Assembly: GCF_040549465.1 (NCBI RefSeq)
Contig: NZ_JBEPTL010000019.1
Coordinates: 1 to 64,000 of the forward strand
DNA length: 64,000 bases
Direction: 5' to 3'
From: Lacisediminihabitans sp040549465
GTDB taxonomy: Bacteria > Actinomycetota > Actinomycetes > Actinomycetales > Microbacteriaceae
This document shows, in pieces, positions 52,020 to 60,363 of the stretch. The notes beneath the pieces are model-generated. The model was not told the origin of the DNA and ran no database searches. It saw only the letters and a program-made list of their open reading frames with translations. The position numbers and the translations under genes were made by a program. Each line of letters begins with the position of its first letter. The stretch's first letter is position 1.

Positions 52020-52922
52020 ATGACGGTCGAAGCAACACCACGCTTAATAACCATCGGAGAGACGATGATGATGTTCGCTCCGGCGAACGCAGAGTCGCTC
52101 GCCACGGCGGTAGACGTGCGACTGCACCCGGGTGGCGCGGAGTCCAACGTGGCGTGCCATGTGGCCCACGCTGGACTCTCATCGGCGTGGGTGGGCGTGG
52201 TCGGTGACGACGTGTTCGGTCACCGTATCAGCTCGGCTATCGAGGGTCACGGTGTCGATACCCGTTGGGTCACCTACGACACCACCGCGCCAACGGGCGT
52301 GTACTTCAAGGACCCGGGAAAGGAAGTGCTGTACTACCGCAGCACGTCTGCCGCATCGCGGATGAGCCCAGCTACTGTGGCGAGCATTCCACTTGAAGAT
52401 GCCGATGTCGTGCATCTCTCAGGCATCACCCCGGGTCTCTCAGAGAGCTGTGCGGCACTGGTGGAGGCTGTATTCGATCGGGTCGCTGCGAGTAGCGCGA
52501 TACTGAGCTTCGACGTGAACTTCCGTCCATCACTCTGGCCGGATCGCTCTGTCGCCGGCTCAGTGCTGCGTGAACTGGCCAACCGCGCAGGCTTCGTCTT
52601 TGTCGGTCTTGATGAAGCGGAGGCGCTGTGGGGCTGTCGCAGTGCGGATGACATCCGCTCACTGCTGCCGAAACCCGAGCGGCTCGTCGTGAAAGACGGT
52701 GATGTCGGTGCGACCGAATTCAGCGTGGACCTCACCGTCTTCGTGCCCGCCATCCCTACTGAAGTCCTGGAGGCCGTCGGTGCTGGCGACGCATTCGCCG
52801 CTGGCTACCTCTCTGGTCTATTAAGAGGTCATGTCGCGAAGGATCGATTACGCGCCGGCCACGAACGCGCCCGGCTGGTGCTGCGTTCGACAAGCGACTT
52901 CATAACCGAACTCACCGAATGA
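52020..52922 (+). CDS. PfkB-family sugar kinase, 2-keto-3-deoxygluconate kinase-like
   Basis: A 300-aa ribokinase-fold enzyme: LITIGETMMMFAPAN, LHPGGAESNVACHVAHAG (sugar-binding Gly-Gly), WVGVVGDDVFG, FDVNFRPSLWP (KdgK-type DxNxRxxLW motif), and the anion-hole/catalytic VGAGDAFAAGYLSGLL (Asp about 257). KdgK phosphorylates 2-keto-3-deoxygluconate to KDPG. This matches the aldolase encoded 32 bases downstream. The ATG at 52020 gives the family N-terminus, although the ribosome binding site is weak. Confidence 0.9.
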   Translation: MTVEATPRLITIGETMMMFAPANAESLATAVDVRLHPGGAESNVACHVAHAGLSSAWVGVVGDDVFGHRISSAIEGHGVDTRWVTYDTTAPTGVYFKDPGKEVLYYRSTSAASRMSPATVASIPLEDADVVHLSGITPGLSESCAALVEAVFDRVAASSAILSFDVNFRPSLWPDRSVAGSVLRELANRAGFVFVGLDEAEALWGCRSADDIRSLLPKPERLVVKDGDVGATEFSVDLTVFVPAIPTEVLEAVGAGDAFAAGYLSGLLRGHVAKDRLRAGHERARLVLRSTSDFITELTE

Positions 52923-52954
52923 CCGACTCACCGAATGAATGGACGACCTAAGCC

Positions 52955-53587
52955 ATGGTGGAAAACGCACGGTTCAACGAGATTTTCAAGGAGGCGCCCC
53001 TTATGGCGATTCTTCGCGGCATGGGAGTGGAGCGCAGTCTGTCCATCGCGCACACTGCTTGGGATCTCGGCTTCCACGTCGTCGAACTGCCGATCCAGAC
53101 CCCGGATGACATCGAGGCTTTGAGAGTGGTCGCGCTGGCCGGCAAGGAACGGGGAAAGATCGTCGGAGCGGGCACGGTCGTCGCTCTCGAACATGTTCGG
53201 CAGGCCGTGAACGCCGGGGCAGATTTCACCGTGAGTCCAGGACTGGATCTCGAGGTCGTCCGGGAATCTTCCGACGCGGGGATGCCGTCGATGCCGGGGG
53301 TTGCCACCGCGACCGAAGTGCAGATCGCGCTGAAAGAAGGCCTCACCTGGCTCAAGGTGTTCCCCGCATCGGTGCTCGGTACGACCTGGATCAGCGCTAT
53401 GCACGGGCCTTTCCCGCAGGCGAAGTTCGTGACCACGGGTGGCATGACCGCTGCCAATGCGGGGCAGTTCCTGCGGGCGGGAGCGCGGGTCGTCGCCGTC
53501 GGCTCGGCACTCGAAGAGCCATCGCAGCTGCCCAGGCTTGCGGCGCTACTCGGCCCAGTCGGTCGCTTCGAGCGGGCCGAATCGTAA
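52955..53587 (+). CDS. KDPG/KHG-type class I aldolase
   Basis: A 210-aa Eda-type TIM-barrel aldolase. APLMAILRGMGVERS carries the phosphate/substrate Arg, FHVVELPIQTP the catalytic Glu44, GAGTVVALEHV follows, and WLKVFPASVLG holds the Schiff-base Lys134. FVTTGGMTAANAGQFLRAGARVVAVGSAL completes the phosphate site. It cleaves 2-keto-3-deoxy-6-phosphogluconate (or a close relative) to pyruvate and glyceraldehyde 3-phosphate, the final step of the inferred route. It lies between the kinase and the rhodanese-like gene. Confidence 0.92.
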   Translation: MVENARFNEIFKEAPLMAILRGMGVERSLSIAHTAWDLGFHVVELPIQTPDDIEALRVVALAGKERGKIVGAGTVVALEHVRQAVNAGADFTVSPGLDLEVVRESSDAGMPSMPGVATATEVQIALKEGLTWLKVFPASVLGTTWISAMHGPFPQAKFVTTGGMTAANAGQFLRAGARVVAVGSALEEPSQLPRLAALLGPVGRFERAES

Positions 53588-53589
53588 TC

Positions 53590-54012
53590 ATGGTTTCTGC
53601 CGACGACTTGCTGACGTTTGTGGACGCGAAGCTCCGGTACGAGATCGACGTGGTTGCAGCATTCCGTGCCCAGGCTGATGGCGCGGCAGTGCTCGTCGAT
53701 ACCCGTAAGAAGCGCTCCTGGGATCACGGACATGTTGCCGGCGCCCTGCATCTACCCGCAGACGGCCTCGACGTGCGCCTCAAGACGTTGCAGCGAGAGC
53801 GTCCGCTCATCGTCTATGGCTGGGGGCCTGGTTGCAACGGTGCCACCCACACCGCGCGCCGCCTCCTCGCCGAGGAATTCGACGTGCGCGAAATGATCGG
53901 CGGGTACGAGTATTGGGTGCGCAATGGGTTTGCGGTGGAACAGGGCGAAGCCGTCACTCGGCACGCATCTGACCCGCTTGTTACCGCAGACATTCGGATC
54001 GACACGAACTGA
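53590..54012 (+). CDS. Rhodanese-like domain protein
   Basis: A 140-aa single rhodanese domain: AAVLVDTRKKRSWDHGHVAGALHLP, then YGWGPGCNGATHTARRL, where Cys82 is the active-site position, and MIGGYEYWVRNGFAV. Rhodaneses move sulfur or act as phosphatase-like or binding modules. Its place 2 bases after the aldolase stop suggests co-transcription, but its contribution to sugar-acid catabolism is unknown. Confidence 0.88.
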   Translation: MVSADDLLTFVDAKLRYEIDVVAAFRAQADGAAVLVDTRKKRSWDHGHVAGALHLPADGLDVRLKTLQRERPLIVYGWGPGCNGATHTARRLLAEEFDVREMIGGYEYWVRNGFAVEQGEAVTRHASDPLVTADIRIDTN

Positions 54013-54401
54013 AACGAAAAGGGATGCCTCGGCGCGACGGCACACTGCGTAGCTGTCATTGGTTCCCTCTTCGCCCCGCATCTCCTTAGCTAAGGTGTCG
54101 CAGTTCTTCGCTGTGGTTTATGTATAAAACGGAGTCCGGCGGAGGCCCTCTCAGGCAGTTTGACCAGCGCCGGACGATCGTACGACTCGCCTATCGAGTC
54201 TCGGTAATTTTCATGGGGCCCCGGGGCGGTCAGGATCCACGCTTCGGCCGTGCGCACGGGATGGAGCGAGCAACTTCGCCGGCTCAGCGCCAACCGCTGT
54301 ACCAATGGTCCTCAAGGCCCGGGGTATGAGGGTGAAATAGGCGGAGCTTTGACCAGCACTTTGTTGCGCGAGCGAAGTAGAACTCGCGACAGGACGAACT
54401 G

Positions 54402-54515
54402 AACCATTCTTGGGTTGAGGCCGCTGGGCTTTTCTCGGCTTTTTGCTGACAGGTCGGTTTTACCAGCGCAATAATGCCGGGCCTCGAATTTCTCGCGCGG
54501 TACGTAGCCGAGCAA
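54402..54515 (-). pseudogene. IS3-family orfB C-terminal fragment
   Basis: Reading leftward, the frame shows LGYVPREKFEARHY, the characteristic C-terminal motif of IS3-family OrfB (LGYxPPxEFExxYY), followed by a short tail. No catalytic DDE part is present upstream. It is a relic only. Confidence 0.5.
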
Positions 54516-54578
54516 ACACCGGAGGCTTTCGTTCTTAGACCAGCTGACCAGTCGATGGAGATCTCCTTAACCTCGCAC

Positions 54579-54598
54579 GACTTCGAGGGGTGCCCGCA
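54579..54598 (+). repeat. Dispersed repeat CTTCGAGGGGTGCYCGCA, copy 1
   Basis: The sequence GACTTCGAGGGGTGCCCGCA here recurs at 63218-63237, with a diverged copy at 61504-61522. Downstream bases (a GA...CTTTCAG stretch) are also partly shared with the 63218 copy. This may be a degraded insertion-sequence end. Confidence 0.6.
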
Positions 54599-54776
54599 AG
54601 TGAGACTTTCAGCGGCGCCGTTCAACCGCGAAAGCGGCCACCCAACTTGGACCTGGAGTCCTGTTCTGGGGGTAGTCGATGTTGTCTATGGTCGAGTAGC
54701 GTCGGGGTTGAGTGACGCTGGGTTGCTCGTGTAGATCGCAGAGGCCGAGACCTCGCAACGGCCAGGACTTGTTCTC

Positions 54777-55361
54777 ATGACGCTGATCTCTTCTCCGCCA
54801 CCTAAGCCGTATAAGACCACAGACGAACTGTTGGTCGGCGTCGCTCGGGGCGAGCGGGAGGCTTTTGCTGAGTTCTATGACCTCACGGCCCCGCGTGTGC
54901 TGGGTTTGATTCGGCGGGTAATGAGGGACCCGGCGCAATCCGAGGAGTCGCCCAAGAAGTGTTTCTGGAGTTGTGGCAGACGGCGACCCGGTTTGATCCC
55001 GGCAAGGGCGGTGCTGTGTCGTGGGCGTTGACGGTGGCGCACCGGCGTGCGATCGACCGGGTAGGAGCGTCGCAATCGAGCCGAGACCGGGACATGAGGG
55101 TCGGCATCCGCGACCGCGAAGAACTCCCGTGATGATGTCGCGGCCGCCGTGGAATACCAGCGGGTGCGGGCCGCCATGGAAGGCCTGACCATCGGACGCC
55201 GAGAGACCATCGGACACCGAGAGGTCATCGACCTGGCCTACATTCAGGGCTTGACGCTGGCCGAAATCGCGGAAAGGGTAGGGGCCCCCGTCGGGACGGG
55301 GAAGACCCGGTTGCGTGATGGTTTGATCGCCCTCCGCCAACACATGAACGTCGCCGCTTAG
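54777..55361 (+). pseudogene. ECF sigma factor (SigK-like) pseudogene
   Basis: Parts of one ECF sigma factor lie in successive frames. Region 2 begins in frame from 54777 (TTDELLVGVARGEREAFAEFYDLTAPRVLGLIRRVMRDPAQSEE). A lost base near 54945 shifts the rest (VAQEVFLELW would follow). The middle VSWALTVAHRRAIDRV continues, then an extra base near 55131 shifts again. Region 4 is readable as EVIDLAYIQGLTLAEIAERVGAPVGT. A small duplication (GLTIGRRETIGHREVID) also disrupts the region 4 start. No anti-sigma gene adjoins. The gene cannot make a functional sigma factor. Confidence 0.87.
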
Positions 55362-55486
55362 AAGGTTTCCGCGGCAATACGCCAAGCGATGGGTCAGCTA
55401 TGCAAATGGGCAGCCAGAATTAGAGTGACGCCCCCGCGGAGCCTCTGGGCGAGTGCGAAACCAGCGAGTTGCTCTACATGCATTGC

Positions 55487-56326
55487 CACGACCGAGGGTG
55501 CCATCGACGCGGTGCGCGTGTTGGGCATCACCGCCATCATCGCGGGCACACCCTGGGAACACCGATGGTGCGCCCTTGCTTTACAGTTGGCACGTCCCGT
55601 TGTTTTTCTTCCTCGCCGGTTACCTTTCGCGTCCCGCAGAACGTTGACTGAAAAATTGACTCGACGCACGCGAACGCTCGGAGTGCCGTACCTGGCCTCA
55701 CATGGGTGCGGCTGTTCGCCCCGTTCGTCAACGGATCGAACTCGGCTATGGCGTACTCCACATTCTGGTTCGTCTCGGTGTTGTTCTCCTCGGTCGTCCT
55801 ACTGCGATGTCTCCGGATGTTGCCGCGCTCCGTCGTCTGGGCGATCTGTATCGCGGGGCTGTGTTGGGCTACACGATCGGCGGCACACTCGCCCGAACGC
55901 CCCTGTCGACTGGTTCCGCACTGCCGTGCCTCAGCTTCCTACTGCTCGGTGGTGTGGCGCGCACGGTGAGACCGCACATCAGGACAGCGGCACCAGTCGG
56001 ATTCGGGTTGCTCCTGATCGCAGCTGTCAGCGTTGCAAGCGGCATCTGCGCCCCGTTGGACATCAAAAAGGGCGACTTCGGAACCCCCGTTATCAGCATC
56101 GTGGTGGCCGGGGTAATCTCCTTTGGGCTGTTGCTGGTGGCTGAATCCGTGTTCAACCGTCTAGGAGCACGGGGCAAGCCGCGTCGCAACGCAATTGTCC
56201 TACGCCGGATTCATGGTTATTCTCTCCCGCCCGCTGGTCTTCTGGCTGATGCTCACATTCGCACCGCCCGTGCCGTCGTGGCTCCTGTTCACCGTCTGCG
56301 CGGTAATCCGGTGGGCAGCGGCACTA
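55487..56326 (+). pseudogene. Acyltransferase-3 family pseudogene, 5' part
   Basis: Pieces of a membrane acyltransferase are spread over at least three frames: IDAVRVLGITAIIAG, LLYSWHVPLFFFLAGYLSRPAE (the canonical His/FFFLAGY segment), TRTLGVPYLA, STFWFVSVLFSSVVLLRCL, LPCLSFLLLGGVA with GFGLLLIAAVSVASG, and SYAGFMVILSRPLVFWLMLTF. Frame changes near 55550, 55650, 55690, 55910 and 56180 destroy it. An IS5-family element interrupts the 3' end at 56326, and the last codons resume at 58564. Confidence 0.82.
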
Positions 56327-56554
56327 GGACGTGTTGCTAAACCCGCTGGTGATCCAGTGGAGGGTTGCGGCGAGGCAGAGGCCGGCGTGGTAGTTGCGGG
56401 CGGTCTTGTCTGATCTCATGGCGATTCCGCGCCATTGCTTGAGTTTGCCGAAGCAGCGTTCCACGACGTTCCGACCGCGGTAGCGGGCCTTCTGTTCATC
56501 CCCGAAATCGATCGGGCGACCTCGTCGTTTGCGTCGATGCACGATCTGATCATC
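56324..56554 (-). pseudogene. IS5-family transposase, C-terminal part (split by IS3)
   Basis: This fragment encodes DQIVHRRKRRGRPIDFGDEQKARYRGRNVVERCFGKLKQWRGIAMRSDK, the C-terminal IS427-group region with the catalytic Glu (ERCFGKLK), ending FSNTS and a stop inside the terminal repeat. Removal of the IS3 insertion and one ATC joins it in frame to the part ending PERD at 57851. Confidence 0.85.
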
Positions 56555-56597
56555 TGACCTGCTGCGGTGATTTCGGACAGCGGTTTCGATTGGTTTT

Positions 56598-57491
56598 CTA
56601 CGCTGCCGTTGCCGACTGTTGGTAAGCGTAGTGGACTTCATTGGGGCGTCGGTACTTGAGCGCTGAGTGGCGGCGATGGCTGTTGTAGAAGCCCTCGATG
56701 TACCGGATGACGTCACGACGGGCTTGTGCTTTGGTGGCGTAGACGGTTCGGTAGACGCGCTCGTTCTTCAACGCTGAGAAGAAACTTTCCGCCATGGCAT
56801 TGTCCCAGCACACGCCTGTTCTGCCCATCGAGGAGCGCATCCCCAGACGGGCCACCAAGGCCCGGAAATCAGCCGAGGTGTAGACGCTGCCACGGTCCGA
56901 GTGCCAGATCGCGTGAGGGTGGATCACGGTCGTCGCCGCGGCGTTCTTCAACGCGTCTTCGACTAGCTCAGTGCGCATGTGGTCGGCGATGGACCAGCCG
57001 ACGACCTTCTTCGAGTAACAGTCGATGACGGTCGCCAGGTAGATGAAGCCCTGCCAGGTGTGAATGTAGGTGATGTCTCCGACGAACTTCACCCCGGGGC
57101 GATCGGCGGTGAAGTCCCGCCGCACGAGGTCGGGCATGTCGGCTGCGGCCTGAGCATCGGCCTCGGTCGTGACCCGGAATGGGCGCGGCTGGCAGGCGAT
57201 AAGGCCCGTTTCACGCATGATCTGTCGCACCAACTCCGGAGAGCACTCGGTGTCCTCATCGGCCAGATCGGCATGGATGCGCCGATACCCGTAAGTCCCG
57301 TCGGATTCTTGGAAGAAATAGCGAACTCGTGCCGTCAACGCGTCGCGCCGCGCCGCTGTCGCCGACTGCGGGCGCGTCAACCAGTGGTAGAACCCTGACG
57401 TTGACACTCCCAGCCAGTGGCACATTTTCACCACGGGGTTCGTGTTCGCTTGCTCGTTTTTCTGGGAGTCGATGTATTCGTACTTGCTCAC
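56598..57491 (-). CDS. IS3-family transposase OrfB (DDE integrase domain)
   Basis: A 297-aa catalytic part: an HTH_21 segment (MCHWLGVSTSGFYHWL, YGYRRIHADL), then the rve integrase core with Asp in FVGDITYIHTW, Asp in IWHSDRGSVYTS and Glu in NAMAESFFSALKNE, and the C-terminal YNSHRRHSALKYRRPNEVHY. GTG 57491 overlaps the orfA stop by one base. The frame is also open upstream, allowing an OrfAB fusion by -1 slippage at the A6 run near 57527-57532. Confidence 0.95.
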   Translation of the reverse strand: MSKYEYIDSQKNEQANTNPVVKMCHWLGVSTSGFYHWLTRPQSATAARRDALTARVRYFFQESDGTYGYRRIHADLADEDTECSPELVRQIMRETGLIACQPRPFRVTTEADAQAAADMPDLVRRDFTADRPGVKFVGDITYIHTWQGFIYLATVIDCYSKKVVGWSIADHMRTELVEDALKNAAATTVIHPHAIWHSDRGSVYTSADFRALVARLGMRSSMGRTGVCWDNAMAESFFSALKNERVYRTVYATKAQARRDVIRYIEGFYNSHRRHSALKYRRPNEVHYAYQQSATAA

Positions 57492-57781
57492 TACCGCTGC
57501 TCCCGCGCGAAGTAAGCCGTCGCTTTTTTCAAGAACGCGGTCTCCGCTTTCAGTTCCTGATTCTCGCGTTCGAGTTCCTTGAGCCGGGCCCGTTCCGAGA
57601 CCGTCAACTCGGTCTCCGTCCCGCCGTTGGCCTCCCGATACTTCATCAGCCAGTTGCGAAGCGTCTCGGGACCGACACCATAGGCCGTCGCGACGTCCCT
57701 GATCGGTTTGGAGGTAGTAATCACCTCGCGGCACAACTCATCTTTGAACTCTTGGCTGAATCGCCGACGCGATGCGGACAT
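57491..57781 (-). CDS. IS3-family transposase OrfA
   Basis: A 96-aa DNA-binding protein with the HTH_Tnp_1 start SRRRFSQEFKDELCREVITTSKPIRDVATAYGVGPETLRNWLMKYRE, followed by a leucine-zipper-like LKELERENQELKAETAFLKKATAYFAREQR. It binds the element ends. FLKK is encoded by the A6 slip site where ribosomes may shift to make OrfAB. Confidence 0.95.
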   Translation of the reverse strand: MSASRRRFSQEFKDELCREVITTSKPIRDVATAYGVGPETLRNWLMKYREANGGTETELTVSERARLKELERENQELKAETAFLKKATAYFAREQR

Positions 57782-57850
57782 GCTGCTCTCTCCTTCAGTA
57801 GCACCCCCATTTTAAGAGGGCCCACTATCCGAGAACACCGCAGCAGGTCA

Positions 57851-58514
57851 ATCGCGCTCAGGGATCGTCGCTGCGATCCCACGCTCCCTCAGCCAGGCAC
57901 GGTTCGCCTTCGAGGGGTAACCCTTATCGGCCATCACCCGATCCGGCCGGGTGCGTGGCCGCCCTGCGGTTCCCGCGACACGGATCTCAGCGAGCGTCGC
58001 CTGCAACCAGGACGTATCGGCCGACTGGCCAGGCGTCAGGAGAAACGCTAATGCACGGCCGCGCCCGTCACAGACCAGATGATTCTTTGTCGTCAGGCCA
58101 CCGCGGGAGCGGCCGATCGCATGATCAGGCGGTTCCGGCCCGAATTTCTTGTAATTCTGCCCTGCCCCCTGTGATTCGCGGAAGGGTCGCACCGTGCTGA
58201 TGCACACGCACGATCGTGGAATCGATCGACGCCACCCAATCCACATCGCCAGCCTGCTGAGCGTACGACTGGACCGTCTCGAGTACCCGCGCCCAGACCC
58301 CTTGCTCTGACCACCGGTTGAAGTTCTTGTAGATCGTGTTCCAGTTCCCGAACCGCTCCGGCAGGTCCCGCCACGGTGAACCCGTCCGGAACCGCCACGC
58401 CGTCGCCTCGACCACGGTCCGTCGATCCACCGGCGGACGCCCCGTCGACTTCGTCCTCGGAAACAGCGGACCGATCACAGCCCAAGCATCATCAGAAATA
58501 ACATCACGCGACAC
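57851..58514 (-). pseudogene. IS5-family transposase, N-terminal and middle parts
   Basis: The first frame (from ATG 58514) gives VISDDAWAVIGPLFPRTKSTGRPPVDRRTVVEATAWRFRTGSPWRDLPERFGNW and DWVASIDSTIVRVHQH with the first catalytic Asp, ending in a stop at 58125. The -1 frame continues QNYKKFGPEPPDHAIGRSRGGLTTKNHLVCDGRGRALAFLLTPGQSAD and MADKGYPSKANR (second Asp) until the IS3 boundary. The overlap contains a G5 run near 58165, and IS427-group elements often use programmed frameshifting at such a point, so the shift itself may be natural. The IS3 insertion inactivates the gene. Confidence 0.87.
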
Positions 58515-58563
58515 ACATCAAGAATCGCCGATCACACCCCAAAACACGTTTAGCAACACGCCC

Positions 58564-58619
58564 TAGTGCGGTGCGGGCGTCGGCCTGTACCTGGCTCACC
58601 GGGTCCAATCGCGTGGTAG
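58564..58619 (+). pseudogene. Acyltransferase pseudogene, 3' tail beyond IS5
   Basis: If the IS5 element and one TA are removed, the frame WAAAL at 56326 continues as VRCGRRPVPGSPGPIAW and stops at 58617-58619. This confirms that the IS5 entered the terminal part of the acyltransferase gene. Confidence 0.65.
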
Positions 58620-58692
58620 CGGAACGACACTAGATTGCCTCATCTGACAGTTAGTCGCTCAGGATCAGCGGCAACCACTGTTCCGATACCGG

Positions 58693-59793
58693 TCAACCCG
58701 CAGAGGGCCGCGGGGCGATTGTGACGTCGAATCGTCGGCGGGCACGGCGGCCCCATGCTTCGACAGTGATCCAGCTGAGTATCGCGACCAGGATGGTCGA
58801 GGGGATCTCGACCCAGTGCGGGAAGCCGCCGACCGCGCGTAACCAGTCCAGGATGAGCGCGTTCCAGGCGTACACCGCATAGGAGATGATGCCCAGCAGC
58901 CGAAGGGGCTCGAGGAATCGGGTCGGCAGGACCGACCACCGCCCACAGATGGAGATCAGCAGCACCGTCAGCACCGCGATGAGCGGACCGCCGACAAGGT
59001 AGAGCCAGAGGGAGTTTTTGGCATCGGGGAAAATGGACAGGCCGAGCAGGGCGCCCACTGCGACGACGAGCCCCATCATGCGGATCACCCGCGACCGCTC
59101 CACAAGTCGGTCGATCTTGTCCCGATGGATGTATGCGGCCGCTCCGACCACGATGGTGCTCGACCAGGTGGTGGGGAGGATGTAAATGGTCGCGGGATCG
59201 CGCGCGAAGATGAGGGCGGAGACCGTGCATAGAACGACCAGGGTGACGAACGCCCAGAGCAGAAGTGTGTTGATCGCTTTGCGTCGCATCGCGAGGAGGA
59301 ACAGGGCCGGCCAGACGAGATAAAACTGCTCCTCGACTGCAAGAGTCCACAGTGTGTTGATCGCGGGAGACGTGGCAAAAGGAAGCGGGAAGTCTCTGAG
59401 GTACAACATCGCCGCGCCCACCGTCTGCGGCACGATCGCTCGGTCACCGAGGACGTTGAGGATCGATTCCACCACGGTGAAGACGATCAGCATCAGAAGG
59501 AGTGCCGGGTACAGCCGGAGTACGCGGTGCATGTAGAAGCGCGAGAAAGAGATCCGCGATGTCCGTCCAACCTCGCGGTCGAGGATCCCCGTGATCAGGT
59601 AGCCACTGAGCGTGAAGAAGACCACGACACCGACAATGCCCGCACCAGGAAAGGTCTGGTCCCAGGTGTGCCTCAGAAGCACGAGGGCGATTGCGAGTCC
59701 CCGGAGGACGTCGTAGCCCGGTCGCCGCACGGGCGTGACGGCGGAGTCTTGCACCCGGTTTCTCGTGGAGAGTCCGTCCGATCGAATTGACAT
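58693..59793 (-). CDS. Acyltransferase-3 (OafA/YrhL-type) membrane acyltransferase
   Basis: A 366-aa protein with about ten membrane segments. PGYDVLRGLAIALVLLRHTWDQ contains the conserved catalytic-region His and Arg, and VVFFTLSGYLITGIL follows. RFYMHRVLRLYPALLLML and TLWTLAVEEQFYLVWPALFLL are diagnostic for the family, which O-acylates surface polysaccharides or lipids. It ends near the IS5-interrupted acyltransferase pseudogene on the other strand. The substrate is unknown. Confidence 0.93.
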   Translation of the reverse strand: MSIRSDGLSTRNRVQDSAVTPVRRPGYDVLRGLAIALVLLRHTWDQTFPGAGIVGVVVFFTLSGYLITGILDREVGRTSRISFSRFYMHRVLRLYPALLLMLIVFTVVESILNVLGDRAIVPQTVGAAMLYLRDFPLPFATSPAINTLWTLAVEEQFYLVWPALFLLAMRRKAINTLLLWAFVTLVVLCTVSALIFARDPATIYILPTTWSSTIVVGAAAYIHRDKIDRLVERSRVIRMMGLVVAVGALLGLSIFPDAKNSLWLYLVGGPLIAVLTVLLISICGRWSVLPTRFLEPLRLLGIISYAVYAWNALILDWLRAVGGFPHWVEIPSTILVAILSWITVEAWGRRARRRFDVTIAPRPSAG

Positions 59794-60056
59794 CGATTTC
59801 AGATTGCTCCGCCTATTTGGATGAAAACCTGAAATCTGGGGGCGATTGGGCTCTATTACCTGAAGGAATTCGAAGGTTCGGGCTCAGAATTCGCGAAGTG
59901 TCGGCAGGCATCGAGTTCTGGTTTCTTGCGTCGGCGATTCGTTGTGGAAGTCCTTTTAGCCAATTGAGGATCTGCTCGGCGGTCGTTTTCAGGAGCAGGT
60001 TGGTGGTGAATCGCCCTGGGTTTTGTTCCGTCTAATGCTTTGGGAAGATGGAACTA
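59794..60056. other. Intergenic with possible transposase scrap
   Basis: No intact gene. On the minus strand, a short frame at about 59930-60010 reads TTAEQILNWLKGLPQRIADARNQ, which might be a protein fragment. I could not assign it. The stretch just before 60057 is presumably the left end of the degraded IS3 element. Confidence 0.35.
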
Positions 60057-60345
60057 TGTCAAACCGATATCCGATCGAGTTTCGTGAGCGTGCGCTGCGG
60101 ATGCTTGCCGAGGGCCGTAACTTGCGAAGTCCACTGGGCTGAATATGTTCGACATTCCTGTCTGTCGAATTCCGAGCCGGATCAATCCGTGGGCCGCGAT
60201 CGAACTCCTCGCAATATCCGGATGGAGTGGACCAGGTCGGGGGATCGACCGTCCGCTCAGGGACGGCCTACGAAGCAATTCGAGAGCGAAAGCGACCGTC
60301 GCATTGCGGAGCTCGACGTGCGTTACGTGGGAACGCCAGGTTCTT
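60057..60345 (+). pseudogene. Degenerate IS3-family orfA fragment
   Basis: The ATG at 60057 starts MSNRYPIEFRERALRMLAEGR, the typical N-terminus of an IS3 OrfA, but a stop follows after a few more codons. Later pieces (for example AYEAIRERKR near 60270) look like the degenerate remainder in other frames. No orfB remains. Confidence 0.6.
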
Positions 60346-60363
60346 AACTGAGCCGGCGGTCGG

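Larger units (their letters stand above)
54013..54776. other. Gene-poor region with mobile-element scraps
   Basis: About 760 bases without a credible intact gene. It contains a degenerate IS3 orfB C-terminus on the minus strand (54402-54515) and one copy of the CTTCGAGGGGTGC repeat (54579-54598). It marks the left border of the decayed mobile zone. Confidence 0.5.
56555..57850 (-). mobile_element. Complete IS3-family element inserted in IS5
   Basis: This 1,296-bp element is bounded by inverted repeats starting TGACCTGCTGCGGTG (56555-56580 and, in reverse complement, 57825-57850). It is flanked by a 3-bp duplication ATC (56552-56554 and 57851-57853). It carries overlapping orfA and orfB with an A6 run suitable for -1 frameshifting. 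The ends and genes appear intact, so it may still be mobile. Confidence 0.92.
56327..58563. mobile_element. IS5-family (IS427-group) element carrying an inserted IS3
   Basis: Terminal inverted repeats read GGACGTGTTGCTAAAC at the left (from 56327) and, in reverse complement, GGGCGTGTTGCTAAAC at the right (ending 58563). They are flanked by TA on both sides (56325-56326 and 58564-58565), the expected IS427-group duplication. The 2.24-kb span minus a 1.3-kb IS3 leaves about 0.94 kb, normal for IS427. It sits inside the acyltransferase pseudogene. Confidence 0.87.
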
